DNA of 64,000 bases from an uncultured Tissierellia bacterium (GCA_947253765.1 CAMYAK010000003.1:1-64000); one strand, 5' to 3'. Positions 7,553 to 15,259 are shown, numbered from the stretch's first letter. The notes: generated from the letters alone by a model not told the origin. A program made the numbers and translations.

Positions 7553-7755
7553 GCCCCAAGGACCTGTTCGGAAATGCTTTTGCTGTGCACTCCGCTGGTA
7601 TTGGTCAAAATAACCCCCATTTCCTGAAGCTCTTTTTGCGGATAGTGCTCCACCCCCGCTGAATAAGAAAAAATCCAGCGAAGATTCTTAAACTCTTTGA
7701 TCTTCTCTTTATCCAGTGGGCTTGTATTAAATAAAATTTCAGTCTTATCTGAAAC
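7553..7755 (-). pseudogene. Internal fragment of D-2-hydroxyacid dehydrogenase gene
   Basis: About 67 codons, open from a TAA at 7758-7756, encode the part of a D-isomer-specific 2-hydroxyacid dehydrogenase just before its NAD-binding domain. Seen: FKNLRWIFSYSAGVEHYP, then MGVILTNTSGVHSKSISEQVLG, which is family-typical. The first 40 or so residues are missing or beyond a stop, and after VLG the sequence switches to an oxidoreductase 3' fragment in another frame. The family reduces 2-keto acids with NADH; this piece lacks cofactor and catalytic residues. Confidence 0.75.
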
Positions 7756-8056
7756 TTAAGGTATTAGAACTTCTTCTTTATTTGGATGGTATGGATATTT
7801 CTTTGGCAAAACAACAAAATGACTTTTTAAATTTCGCCCAAGTAACTAAGATCAAATCTATAATTTGTAAAATTAAATGCGACACAAAAATAAAGACCGT
7901 AGCTTTTAACTACGGTCTTATTTTTTGCCCAAATGTAAACCACTTGGAACTATTATTCAATTTATTCTTTTTTACAAATGTTCCCATTTTAATCCCAGTT
8001 ACAGTTTTTTATCTTCTGTAACTATTGAATTTACAAGGTTTTTTAGTTTTTTGCTA
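7756..8056. other. Intergenic stretch with bidirectional hairpin
   Basis: AT-rich stretch between the dehydrogenase remnant and guaA. The only clear signal is the hairpin at 7893-7919. The reading frames here look random, and no recognisable gene remnant was found. Confidence 0.5.
7893..7926. terminator. Terminator-like hairpin between pseudogene region and guaA
   Basis: Perfect 10-bp stem AAGACCGTAG/CTACGGTCTT (7893-7902 with 7910-7919), a 7-nt loop, a T-run after it on the plus strand and an A-rich run before it. It probably ends guaA transcription on the minus strand and may mark the edge of the decayed region. Confidence 0.8.
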
Positions 8057-9604
8057 CTATTCCCACTCTATCGTAGCAGGCGGCTTCCCCGTAATATCAT
8101 AGACTACCCTGCTCACCTCGTGGACCTCATTGCAAATGCGCTCCGAAGCACGGGCCAGGACGTCATGGGGTATGCGGGCCCACTCGGCAGTCATGAAATC
8201 AATGGTGCTGACAGCCCGAAGAGCAAGAACGTAGCCGTAAATCCTTGAGTCTCCGCGAACACCCACAGAATGCATATCCGTCAGGACCGCAAAGTATTGG
8301 CCTATTTCCTTGTGGAGGCCGGCCTTTTTAACCTCTTCCCTCCAGATAGCATCGGCATCCTGGAGGATACGGGTTTTCTCCCTGTCAATGTTGCCAATAA
8401 TCCTTACAGCCAATCCTGGTCCCGGGAAGGGTTGACGCCAAACCAGGTCATCGGGGATACCCAGCTCCGTACCCACAGCCCTGACCTCGTCCTTGAAAAG
8501 ATCCCTCAAGGGCTCAATTAGGCCCTTGAAATCAACATCCTCCGGCAGACCGCCGACATTGTGGTGAGATTTTATTACCGCCCCGCCCACACCGGACTCT
8601 ATGACATCCGGATAGATTGTACCCTGGACCAGGTAGTCAACCTGACCGATCTTCTTGGCCTCATCCTCAAAAACCCTGATAAACTCCTCGCCTATAATCT
8701 TTCTCTTGGTCTCGGGATCGGTCACTCCGTCAAGCTTTGAAAGAAATCGTTCTGAAGCATCAACCCTTATCAGGTTCATGCCGAACTGCTTGCCGAAAAC
8801 CTCTTCAACAGTGTCAGCCTCATCCTTTCTCAAGAGGCCGTGGTCTACAAAAACGCAGGTCAGGTTCTTGCCTATGGCCTTGTGGACCAGGAGGGCCGCA
8901 ACCGAAGAATCCACCCCGCCGGAGAAGGCACAAAGGGCCTTTTTATCCCCAATCTTATCCCTAATATCCTCAATGGTTGATCGGGCAAAATCCCCCATCT
9001 CCCATGACTTGCTACAATGGCAAACTTCGAATAGGAAGTTTGAAATGATCTCCTTGCCCTTTTCTGTATGGTTTACTTCCGGGTGAAATTGGACACCGTA
9101 AAGACCACGGGCCTCATCGCTAAAGGCGGCAATCGGGCAGGATTTGCTGGAAGCAACAATCTTGAAGCTATCTGATAGTTTCACAATCCTATCCCTATGG
9201 CTCATCCAAACAATCGTATCTTCCGGAACATCCTTAAAAATTGGCGATTCCTTTATGTTAAGCTCAGTCCTCCCATATTCAGCCTCGACGCAGGCCTCAA
9301 CCTTGCCCCCGCTTGCCTCGGCCATCCACTGAGCCCCATAGCAGATCCCTAAAATCGGGATCCCGGCATTGAGAATCTCGGGATCCAGTTCCGGCGCCCC
9401 CTCTTCATATACAGAGTGTGGGCCCCCGGTAAGAATTATTCCTTTATATGTATCATTTTTTAGGCAATCCATGGCCTTGTCACAGGGCTTTATTTCACAG
9501 TAGACAGAGTTTTCACGAACCCTCCTGGCTATAACCTGCTTATATTGGCCGCCAAAGTCCACAATCAGCACCTTTTCACTTGTAAGCTGGTCTGTCCGGC
9601 TCAT
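8057..9604 (-). CDS. guaA: GMP synthase (glutamine-hydrolysing)
   Basis: Converts XMP, glutamine and ATP to GMP, the last step of guanine nucleotide synthesis in the cytoplasm. The 515-residue protein has the class I glutamine amidotransferase domain first (nucleophile Cys in GICYGAQW near 84, His in QFHPEV), then the PP-loop ATP pyrophosphatase motif SGGVDSSVAAL and the dimerisation domain ending in the conserved PPATIEWE. Length is normal. The ATG has an AGGAGG site. It is monocistronic by spacing, with terminator-like hairpins on both sides. No purine riboswitch was seen in the short upstream region. Confidence 0.98.
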   Translation of the reverse strand: MSRTDQLTSEKVLIVDFGGQYKQVIARRVRENSVYCEIKPCDKAMDCLKNDTYKGIILTGGPHSVYEEGAPELDPEILNAGIPILGICYGAQWMAEASGGKVEACVEAEYGRTELNIKESPIFKDVPEDTIVWMSHRDRIVKLSDSFKIVASSKSCPIAAFSDEARGLYGVQFHPEVNHTEKGKEIISNFLFEVCHCSKSWEMGDFARSTIEDIRDKIGDKKALCAFSGGVDSSVAALLVHKAIGKNLTCVFVDHGLLRKDEADTVEEVFGKQFGMNLIRVDASERFLSKLDGVTDPETKRKIIGEEFIRVFEDEAKKIGQVDYLVQGTIYPDVIESGVGGAVIKSHHNVGGLPEDVDFKGLIEPLRDLFKDEVRAVGTELGIPDDLVWRQPFPGPGLAVRIIGNIDREKTRILQDADAIWREEVKKAGLHKEIGQYFAVLTDMHSVGVRGDSRIYGYVLALRAVSTIDFMTAEWARIPHDVLARASERICNEVHEVSRVVYDITGKPPATIEWE

Positions 9605-9675
9605 ATTGACCTCCTATAATAAATTGAAAATAGTTTTCAGTTCGAATCATTTTATTTATTTTACCACGAAGAAGC

Positions 9676-9715
9676 AAGAAAAAAGGATGTTTAAAGCCTA
9701 AACCTCAAACATCCT
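9676..9715 (-). terminator. Terminator of the metN-metI-metQ operon
   Basis: Minus-strand hairpin with stem AGGATGTTT/AAACATCCT (9684-9692 with 9707-9715) followed by a T-run at 9683-9676. It lies 48 bp after the metQ stop. Confidence 0.8.
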
Positions 9716-9762
9716 CTTCATTTAATTAACTTTAAAATTAAATTTGCCAACCTGTTTCAACT

Positions 9763-10626
9763 CTAGAAAGCAGGTATTACAGCTCCATTGTACTTCTCTT
9801 CAATAAATTTCTTTATTGTCTCTGACTGGAAGGCCTTGATAAGAGCCTTGATTTTGGGCTTATCCTGGTCTCCGTTCCTTACCGCTATTATGTTGGCATA
9901 GGGGCTGTCCTTACCTTCAATAGCTATATTATCCTTTACGGGATTTAATCCTGCTCCCAAGGCCCAGTTGGAGTTGATTGCTGCAGCATCGGCACTCTTG
10001 TACTGGCTCGGGATTGAAGGTGCTTCCATTGGAATAAACTGGAGATTCTTGGGATTCTCAACAACATTGACCTCAGTAACATTCAGGTTTGTCGGATCGT
10101 CCAACTTGATCAGGCCCTTCTTTTCAAGAAGCAGGAGGGCACGGGCCCCGTTAGTAACATCATTCGGGATTATAACCTTGGCACCGTTCGGCAGGTCGTC
10201 CAAGCTCTTGAACTTGTCAGAATAAATTCCAAGCGGCTCAATGTGGACAGCGCCAATATTGACCAGGTCAAGCTTGTTTTCCTGGCAGAACTGCTTTAAA
10301 TAAGGATCGTGCTGGAAGAAGTTTGCATCCAAATCTCCCGATGCCAAAGCCTTGTTAGGTAGAACATAGTCATCAAAGGGGATTATCTGAAGGTCATATC
10401 CCTCTTTTTTCAGGTCATCTTTAACAGCCTCAGCCAATTCCTGGTGGGGGACCGGACTTACACCGAACTTGATTACCTTGTCATCGTCAGTTCCTGCAGT
10501 GGATGTTGCATCCGAAGCCTGTGCAGAAGTATCTGCTCCTGACCCGTCCTTGTTTCCGCCCTTGCCTCCGCATGCTGTCAATACCAGTGACAGCGCCAAT
10601 AAACTTGCAAATAATTTCTTTTTCAT
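9763..10626 (-). CDS. metQ: Methionine ABC transporter substrate-binding lipoprotein
   Basis: Extracytoplasmic lipoprotein of the NlpA/MetQ family that delivers methionine to the MetNI importer. Of 287 residues, the first about 20 form a lipoprotein signal peptide with lipobox LTAC, then a Gly/Ser/Asp-rich linker. Family blocks follow: VIKFGVSPVPHQEL, DANFFQHDPYL and VIIPNDVTNGARALLLL. It is the last gene of metN-metI-metQ. The upstream T-box with Met specifier supports methionine as substrate. Confidence 0.95.
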   Translation of the reverse strand: MKKKLFASLLALSLVLTACGGKGGNKDGSGADTSAQASDATSTAGTDDDKVIKFGVSPVPHQELAEAVKDDLKKEGYDLQIIPFDDYVLPNKALASGDLDANFFQHDPYLKQFCQENKLDLVNIGAVHIEPLGIYSDKFKSLDDLPNGAKVIIPNDVTNGARALLLLEKKGLIKLDDPTNLNVTEVNVVENPKNLQFIPMEAPSIPSQYKSADAAAINSNWALGAGLNPVKDNIAIEGKDSPYANIIAVRNGDQDKPKIKALIKAFQSETIKKFIEEKYNGAVIPAF

Positions 10627-10648
10627 AATTACCTCCTAAAAAATTCTT

Positions 10649-11320
10649 CTAAATTTTCTTATTTATATGCCTGGAAAGGCCGTTTCCAATAAGCTGGATG
10701 ACCTGTACCAGGATTATTATCAAAAGGACTGACAGGTATAGTACCGTGCCTTCCCTCCTGTAATAACCGTACCTTACCGCAATAGCTCCCAATCCTCCTG
10801 CACCCAGGGTTCCCGCCATGGCCGTGTAGCCGATCAGGGTTATAATCAACATGGTTATGTTGTTGACAATGCTTGGCATAGCCTCGGGGATGAGGACTTT
10901 AAAGACAATCTGGGAATTTGACGATCCCATGGCCTGGGCCGCCTCAATAACCCCGCTATCGACATCCTTCATTGAAGTCTCAAGCATTCGTGCGAAAAAC
11001 GGTGCCGCCGAAAAGGCCAATGAGATCAATGCCGCTGTCGGTCCTATGGATGTCCCTATCATTTTCTCAGTCAAAGGAATGAGCAGGATCATGAAGATCA
11101 CGAAGGGAACCGACCTGACCACATTTACTATCAGGTCCAGAGCCCTGTAAATTGCCGGATTATCATGGAGGGAATCCTTGTCTGTGATATAAAGAATCAA
11201 GCCGATGGGGGCTCCGACTAAAACGGCCAGAAAGCTTCCAAAGAAGACCATGTAGAAGGTCTCAATGCTCGCTTCTATTAATAGTTTTTGAACTACTTCC
11301 CATGCCAGTGTATTGTTCAT
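10649..11320 (-). CDS. metI: Methionine ABC transporter permease
   Basis: Membrane permease of 223 residues with about five transmembrane helices and the binding-protein-dependent permease EAA loop (EAAQAMGSSNSQIVFKVLIPEA, here noted as EAAQAMG followed by KVLIPEA). It pairs with MetN and MetQ. Its ATG overlaps the metN stop by 4 bp (ATGA), indicating translational coupling. Length and topology are normal for MetI. Confidence 0.95.
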   Translation of the reverse strand: MNNTLAWEVVQKLLIEASIETFYMVFFGSFLAVLVGAPIGLILYITDKDSLHDNPAIYRALDLIVNVVRSVPFVIFMILLIPLTEKMIGTSIGPTAALISLAFSAAPFFARMLETSMKDVDSGVIEAAQAMGSSNSQIVFKVLIPEAMPSIVNNITMLIITLIGYTAMAGTLGAGGLGAIAVRYGYYRREGTVLYLSVLLIIILVQVIQLIGNGLSRHINKKI

Positions 11321-12324
11321 TCCAGCACCTCCACTTCAACGCCTTGTTTTATCAAGTCTTCCACAGCCTTGTCCAACTCCTTGTCATCGCCGTCCAACTC
11401 CACCAGCAGACTTCCAAGGTGACCCACATTCAGAGTGTCTATGTTTCCTGCCAAAATTGACAGGGATATGTTATGTCTCTTGATCAGGTCGGCAATGATG
11501 GGCTTATCGGCCGTCTGTCCCGGATAGTTGAGCTTTATGAGCCTTCCGCTATGGGCAATATTCCTATATTCATCCCAGCTTTCCCCGTCGTGGGCTTTTG
11601 AGACGAAGGCCCGTGTCGTCGGGTGTTTGGGGTGGAGAAAGATCTCCTGAGTCTCATTTTCTTCTACTATCTTGCCCCCGTCCATAACCGCTATCCTGTC
11701 GCATATGGACTTGGCCACTTCCATCTGGTGGGTGATCATTATTATGGTCGTCCCAAGCTCTGTCGATATCTTTTTCAAGAGTTCCAGAACCTGCTTGGTG
11801 TTTTTGGGGTCCAGGGCTGAAGTTCCTTCATCCGATAAGAGGATCTCCGGCTTCCTGGCAATGGCCCTGGCTATGGCAACTCTCTGCTGCTGGCCGCCTG
11901 AGAGCTGGGCCGGATATGAGTCCGCCCTGTCCTTGAGGTTTATAAAGGTCAGGAGCTCATCAACCCTCTTGTCAATATCTTTTTTTGCCAGCTTGTCCAC
12001 TATAAGGGGGTAGGCTATGTTTTCCCTTATAGTTTTTTGTGAGAAAAGGTTGAAGTGCTGGAAAATCATCCCTATATCTTTTCTTTTGTTGAGCAGCTGA
12101 GACTTGTTGAGGCCGACCATGTCGATCCCGTCAATGATGATCTGGCCGGCCGTGGGCTCTTCCAATCTGTTCAGAAGCCTTACAAGGGTTGACTTTCCCG
12201 CCCCACTCAAGCCTATGATCCCATATATTTCTCCCCGACCAACATGGAAAGAGACATCACTCACCGCTTCAATATTCCCCTTGTCTGTTTTGAAAGATTT
12301 TGACACATTTTTTACATCTATCAT
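11317..12324 (-). CDS. metN: Methionine ABC transporter ATP-binding protein
   Basis: ATPase of the methionine importer. Seen: Walker A GLSGAGKST, signature LSGGQQQRVAIARA, Walker B ILLSDEGTSALDP and a switch His in ITHQM; then a C-terminal NIL/ACT-like domain of about 80 residues, which in MetN senses intracellular methionine and inhibits transport. In Walker B the usual Asp-Glu reads SDEGTSALDP, where most relatives have CDEATSALDP, so the catalytic Glu is kept. The start at 12324 (MIDVKNVSKSF) has a GAGGGGAAG site; the ATG at 12342 has none. First gene of the operon, preceded by a T-box leader. Confidence 0.96.
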   Translation of the reverse strand: MIDVKNVSKSFKTDKGNIEAVSDVSFHVGRGEIYGIIGLSGAGKSTLVRLLNRLEEPTAGQIIIDGIDMVGLNKSQLLNKRKDIGMIFQHFNLFSQKTIRENIAYPLIVDKLAKKDIDKRVDELLTFINLKDRADSYPAQLSGGQQQRVAIARAIARKPEILLSDEGTSALDPKNTKQVLELLKKISTELGTTIIMITHQMEVAKSICDRIAVMDGGKIVEENETQEIFLHPKHPTTRAFVSKAHDGESWDEYRNIAHSGRLIKLNYPGQTADKPIIADLIKRHNISLSILAGNIDTLNVGHLGSLLVELDGDDKELDKAVEDLIKQGVEVEVLE

Positions 12325-12363
12325 TCTCTTCCCCTCTTTCATTTAAAATTGATACTTAAAACA

Positions 12364-12639
12364 ATAAAAAATCCCTTCATCCGTCTAAAGACGAACGAAG
12401 GGACGAATAATCGCGTTACCACCCAACTTCACTTTGCACTCACATGCAAAATCTCATAGAGTTCCTGTTGAAACCCCTCTGCTGTATCGGGCAGACCCGT
12501 TTGGAAAGCTTGCACCGTCCAAATGCTCCGAGTTCATGTTCACTTCTTTCCCAGCTTCTCCCTCTCAGCAAACGGGAGCTCTCTGTCAAGCTTATCCGGA
12601 AGCTACTCTTCTCATCAACGCCTTATTGATTAAGTATAG
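12364..12639 (-). ncRNA. T-box riboswitch, methionine specifier
   Basis: Leader upstream of metN with the T-box core GGGTGGTAACGCG at 12424-12412, a terminator hairpin (12372-12403, then a T-run to 12364), an AGTAG bulge at 12607-12603, and a specifier loop in which GAAC-ATG-AAC reads AUG at 12537-12535. The UGGU of the core would pair with an ACCA tRNA end, matching the A discriminator of tRNA(Met). It should raise transport gene expression when tRNA(Met) is uncharged. The core differs from the usual ACCGCG by one base (AACGCG). Confidence 0.92.
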
Positions 12640-12645
12640 TTTAGT

Positions 12646-12674
12646 ATCTTATTCAACTTTGGTATTTTTGTCAA
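12646..12674 (-). promoter_or_regulatory. Promoter of the T-box/metNIQ operon
   Basis: Minus-strand TTGACA at 12674-12669 and TAAGAT at 12651-12646 with a 17-bp spacer. The -35 and most of the spacer lie inside the 3' end of the mntR coding region. The predicted start near 12639 gives a T-box leader of normal length. Confidence 0.7.
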
Positions 12675-13029
12675 GGAATTTTTTTATAGCATCAAAAGTT
12701 TCTTGAGAAAGGGCATGTTCAATGCGGCAAGCATCATGGTCAGCCAGCTCCTCATCAAGCCCCAGATGGATCAAAATCTTCTTTACAGTCTGGTGCCTTT
12801 CATTTATCTCTTTACCGATTCTTTCGCCTTCCTCGGTAAGTACAAGGTTGCCGCCCTTTTCCATTATGACATAGCCCTTGTCCCTCATCTTTTTAACGGC
12901 ATTGGAAACCGAGGCCCTGCTCAGGTCCAAATCCTTTGCCAAGTCAACAGAAAGAACTTTATCCGACTCCATGCGAAGAACATAAATTGCCTCTAAATAA
13001 TTTTCCAGCGAATCATATACTTGATGCAC
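12649..13029 (-). CDS. DtxR/MntR-family metal-dependent transcriptional regulator
   Basis: Winged-helix repressor of 126 residues. Seen: N-terminal HTH (YLEAIYVLRMESDKV through SRASVSNAVKKMRDKGYV), then the dimerisation and metal-binding helices with HQTVKKILIHLGLD, HDACRIEHALS and an Asp-Ala-Cys pair that supply typical MntR/DtxR ligands. There is no C-terminal FeoA/SH3 domain, as in MntR. It probably senses Mn or Fe, but its targets are not visible; the adjacent metNIQ operon is T-box-controlled and need not be a target. The start is GTG at 13029 with AAAGGA upstream. A structured leader lies just before it. Confidence 0.85.
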   Translation of the reverse strand: MHQVYDSLENYLEAIYVLRMESDKVLSVDLAKDLDLSRASVSNAVKKMRDKGYVIMEKGGNLVLTEEGERIGKEINERHQTVKKILIHLGLDEELADHDACRIEHALSQETFDAIKKFLDKNTKVE

Positions 13030-13224
13030 AGCTTTTCCTTTCTATCAATGCCCACGGCCAAGCAATCTCACAAACCCTACAAGCTTGTGCCGGGCATCTC
13101 CCGTTTTTAAATTATTTTATCCCGTTTTGAAAACATATATTCATATTATATCCAAAAACCCAATTCTCACACTTTTAAATTTAAATTGGGGAAATTGGCG
13201 GATTTCAGCTCCTTTCGCCGTTTG
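13030..13224. other. Intergenic region before mntR-like gene, with hairpin
   Basis: Non-coding region between the divergent mntR-like and hsp20 genes. It contains a GC-rich interrupted hairpin (13050-13095) next to the mntR-like start and an AT-rich part with a possible minus-strand TATAAT near 13150. No ORF or known RNA family was recognised. Confidence 0.5.
13050..13095 (-). promoter_or_regulatory. Structured leader hairpin upstream of the DtxR/MntR-family gene
   Basis: Stem GCCC/GGGC, then GGC/GCC, then CAAGC/GCTTG, with an AC bulge, a one-nt bulge and a 19-nt loop (13050-13063 pairing with 13083-13095). It ends 20 nt before the GTG start and has no T-run on the minus strand, so it is not a terminator there. 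Its role is unknown. Confidence 0.4.
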
Positions 13225-13251
13225 TTATCACTTTGTCCTATTGAGTGCTAA
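13225..13251 (+). promoter_or_regulatory. CIRCE operator (HrcA site) upstream of hsp20
   Basis: TTATCACTT-N9-GAGTGCTAA matches the CIRCE consensus TTAGCACTC-N9-GAGTGCTAA with a perfect right arm, the exact 9-nt spacing and two mismatches in the left arm. It ends 6 bp before the -35 box of the hsp20 promoter. Repression by HrcA is inferred. Confidence 0.8.
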
Positions 13252-13257
13252 AAAAGC

Positions 13258-13285
13258 TTGACATCTAGGTCAAAGATGGTATAAT
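13258..13285 (+). promoter_or_regulatory. Sigma-A promoter of hsp20
   Basis: TTGACA at 13258-13263 and TATAAT at 13280-13285, both perfect, with a 16-bp spacer. It gives an mRNA leader of about 80 nt that contains a small inverted repeat (AATGTGAA/TTCACATT near 13315-13336). Confidence 0.85.
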
Positions 13286-13372
13286 TTAATCAGAAAGTGA
13301 GTTAAAGCTCAGCCAAATGTGAAAACTTCACATTGGCAGAATTAAATAGAGAGAATTTAAGGAGGAAATATT

Positions 13373-13807
13373 ATGTTGCGTTTAGTTCCATATTATGGCT
13401 CATCAGTTAAAAAAACTTATGACAATATAGATAGTGTGTTTGATGATTTCTTCAGGACCGGCCTGTCCAGGGTCAAGGGCGACAGCTTCAAAATTGACGT
13501 CGAAAAGGGTGACAAGGAATACATTGTGACCGCTGAGCTCCCCGGTGTTGATAAGAACAATATTAATGTTGAGGTTGAGAACAATATCCTGACCATATCG
13601 GTTAGCAAGGACGAGGAGAAGGAAGAGAAGAACGAGGAGAAGAATTACCTCCATCGTGAACGCAGCTCCTTCAGCGCTGTAAGGCAGATCTCCCTTGAGG
13701 ATGTTGACGATGCCAAGATCAGTGCAGGTCTTGAAAACGGGATCCTGACTGTCAAGCTCCCAATCCGTGAAGAGGTCTCGAACAAGAAATCAATATCTAT
13801 TGACTGA
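13373..13807 (+). CDS. Hsp20/alpha-crystallin family small heat shock protein
   Basis: ATP-independent holdase of 144 residues that binds unfolding proteins. The alpha-crystallin domain runs from about 38 to 135: FKIDVEKGDKEYIVTAELPG, here noted as the block with AELPGVDKNNINVEV, and the closing strand ENGILTVKLP near 123. The tail KKSISID resembles the IxI/V oligomerisation motif. An AAGGAGG site precedes the ATG. It is controlled by a CIRCE-like operator and a consensus promoter, and followed by a strong terminator. Confidence 0.95.
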   Translation: MLRLVPYYGSSVKKTYDNIDSVFDDFFRTGLSRVKGDSFKIDVEKGDKEYIVTAELPGVDKNNINVEVENNILTISVSKDEEKEEKNEEKNYLHRERSSFSAVRQISLEDVDDAKISAGLENGILTVKLPIREEVSNKKSISID

Positions 13808-13836
13808 GGGTTTTAAATTAAGACTGAAATAAAAAT

Positions 13837-13885
13837 GATGCCGTAGGCGGGTTAAGTCCCGCTTGCGGCATCTGTTTTTATTTTT
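13837..13885. terminator. Bidirectional terminator between hsp20 and hup
   Basis: Long GC-rich hairpin GATGCCG-TA-GGCGGG / CCCGC-TT-GCGGCATC (13837-13872), then a T-rich run on the plus strand and an A-run on the other side that acts as a T-run for the minus strand. Confidence 0.85.
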
Positions 13886-13892
13886 AAGATAA

Positions 13893-14171
13893 TTATTTGT
13901 TAACAGCGTCTTTCAGACTCTTACCTGCTTTGAAGATCGGTGCTGTTGAAGCCGGAATTTTAATGGTCTCTTCTGGGTTACGTGGGTTACGTCCCTCACG
14001 AGCCTTGCGCTCACGTGTATCGAATGTTCCGAAACCTACCAACTGTACTTTCTCGCCTTTTGCCAATGATTCTTTTACAGTTTCAAGGAAAGCATCAAGT
14101 GCACGTGTGGCGTCTGCTTTGCTCAGTTTGCTCTTATCAGCTAATTTTGCAACTAATTCAGATTTGTTCAT
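13893..14171 (-). CDS. hup: DNA-binding protein HU
   Basis: Nucleoid protein of 92 residues that bends and compacts DNA as a dimer. Seen: MNKSELVAKLADKS at the N-terminus, GFGTF near 47, the arm signature GRNPRNPEETIKIPAS, noted here as GRNPRNP, and FKAGKSLKDAV at the end. Length is typical. It has a strong AGGAGG site and its own promoter at 14219-14246, and converges with hsp20. Confidence 0.97.
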   Translation of the reverse strand: MNKSELVAKLADKSKLSKADATRALDAFLETVKESLAKGEKVQLVGFGTFDTRERKAREGRNPRNPEETIKIPASTAPIFKAGKSLKDAVNK

Positions 14172-14218
14172 TACTATTCCTCCTAATAAAGTGTCTTTGA
14201 AAAATAAACCTCGAATAG

Positions 14219-14246
14219 ATTATAACAAAAGATCTGATAATTACAA
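14219..14246 (-). promoter_or_regulatory. Promoter of hup
   Basis: Minus-strand TTGTAA at 14246-14241 and TATAAT at 14224-14219 with a 16-bp spacer, about 48 bp before the hup start. Confidence 0.75.
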
Positions 14247-14267
14247 GGCTTTATCCATATTTAACAA

Positions 14268-15182
14268 TCAAAAGTCTTTATATATCCTTACGTTGAAGTC
14301 TTTTGACTTCTTTTTCATATACTCAAGATAAATATCCTTTTCGTACATCTTCTGAAGGTGGTTCTTTACACTTGTGAAATCCTCTGTGATCTTGCTTATG
14401 TGGACCACATGGTAAAGGCCACGGTTCTTGAATACCTGACAGGCTCCCTCCTTCATGTCGAAAATCTTGGAACTTACCACCTTGTCATCATCTATGCCCA
14501 TATTCTTATATTCCTTATATGAGCTTTCTTCAAAAGAGTCGGTGTTCAGGCCGCCGGGGTCGGATACGGATTTCTTGCCCTCCCAATCCTTTTCGATATC
14601 CTTGGCCCTTGTTTTTTCGCCCACAACAGCCTCTTCATAGTCTATGAGCTTGCGCTCCTTGTCGTGCTTTTCATAATATTTTTTAAGGTCTGAATCTTTG
14701 GGCTCATTTTCTTCAACAACGGCGCTCCTGTGAGCTAAATTCATGGCTTCCTTTCTCAAGGACTCCTCATAATCTTCCATGCTTATTCCCAGGCTCTCAA
14801 GCTGTCTTTTAAGGCCGTCTTCATCGACCAGCTTCTGGAGGGCATCAGCCTTGAGCTTCAAGAAGAGGCCTTCTGAATTTATCCCCCTTTTATTGGAGTC
14901 TTCTTCCACGATCAGGTCCCATACAAGCTGGTCCAGGAGGAGCTTCTTCACTTTCTTCAGTTCTTCAGCTTTTTGGTCCTCATCCATCTTGTCCATGTCA
15001 GGATTTGCCTCAACTTTATTATAGTAGTCAAGGGCCTTGTCCAAGTCCTGCTGCCTTATCTCCCTGCCCTTAACCACAGCCAGGCGGTCTGAATCCCTCT
15101 TTCCGCAGGCTGTGACCACAAGGGCCGCTGTCAGAAAAAGTATAAGGAAAATTGATGATTTAAGGTTTTTGATTAAGGTCAT
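14268..15182 (-). CDS. PrsA/SurA-like peptidyl-prolyl isomerase lipoprotein
   Basis: Extracytoplasmic foldase-like lipoprotein of 304 residues. Seen: a signal peptide with lipobox VTAC (residues about 10-25), a SurA-N-like helical region (about 33-150, with VVKGREIRQQDLDKAL), and a C-terminal PPIC-type region (about 175-290) where IFDMKEGACQVFKNRGLYHVVHI, here noted as the block FDMKEGACQVF, resembles parvulin strands. The PPIase part is short and diverged, so isomerase activity is not assured; a chaperone role for secreted proteins is the likely function. AAAGGGGG precedes the ATG. Confidence 0.8.
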   Translation of the reverse strand: MTLIKNLKSSIFLILFLTAALVVTACGKRDSDRLAVVKGREIRQQDLDKALDYYNKVEANPDMDKMDEDQKAEELKKVKKLLLDQLVWDLIVEEDSNKRGINSEGLFLKLKADALQKLVDEDGLKRQLESLGISMEDYEESLRKEAMNLAHRSAVVEENEPKDSDLKKYYEKHDKERKLIDYEEAVVGEKTRAKDIEKDWEGKKSVSDPGGLNTDSFEESSYKEYKNMGIDDDKVVSSKIFDMKEGACQVFKNRGLYHVVHISKITEDFTSVKNHLQKMYEKDIYLEYMKKKSKDFNVRIYKDF

Positions 15183-15230
15183 ATTTCCCCCTTTGGGCTG
15201 AAAATTTCAAAAGCCCGTTATATAAAGCTG

Positions 15231-15259
15231 CAAAATAAAAGACCGGATAAAATCCGGTC
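15231..15259 (-). terminator. Terminator of the cold shock gene
   Basis: Perfect 8-bp stem GACCGGAT/ATCCGGTC (15241-15248 with 15252-15259) followed on the minus strand by TTTTATTTT. Confidence 0.85.

Noticed and set aside
7782..8021. 79-residue plus-strand ORF before guaA
   Set aside because: AT-rich, runs through the hairpin at 7893-7919 and resembles no family.
9605..9670. Purine riboswitch upstream of guaA
   Set aside because: The gap is too short and lacks the three-stem core and conserved loop sequences.
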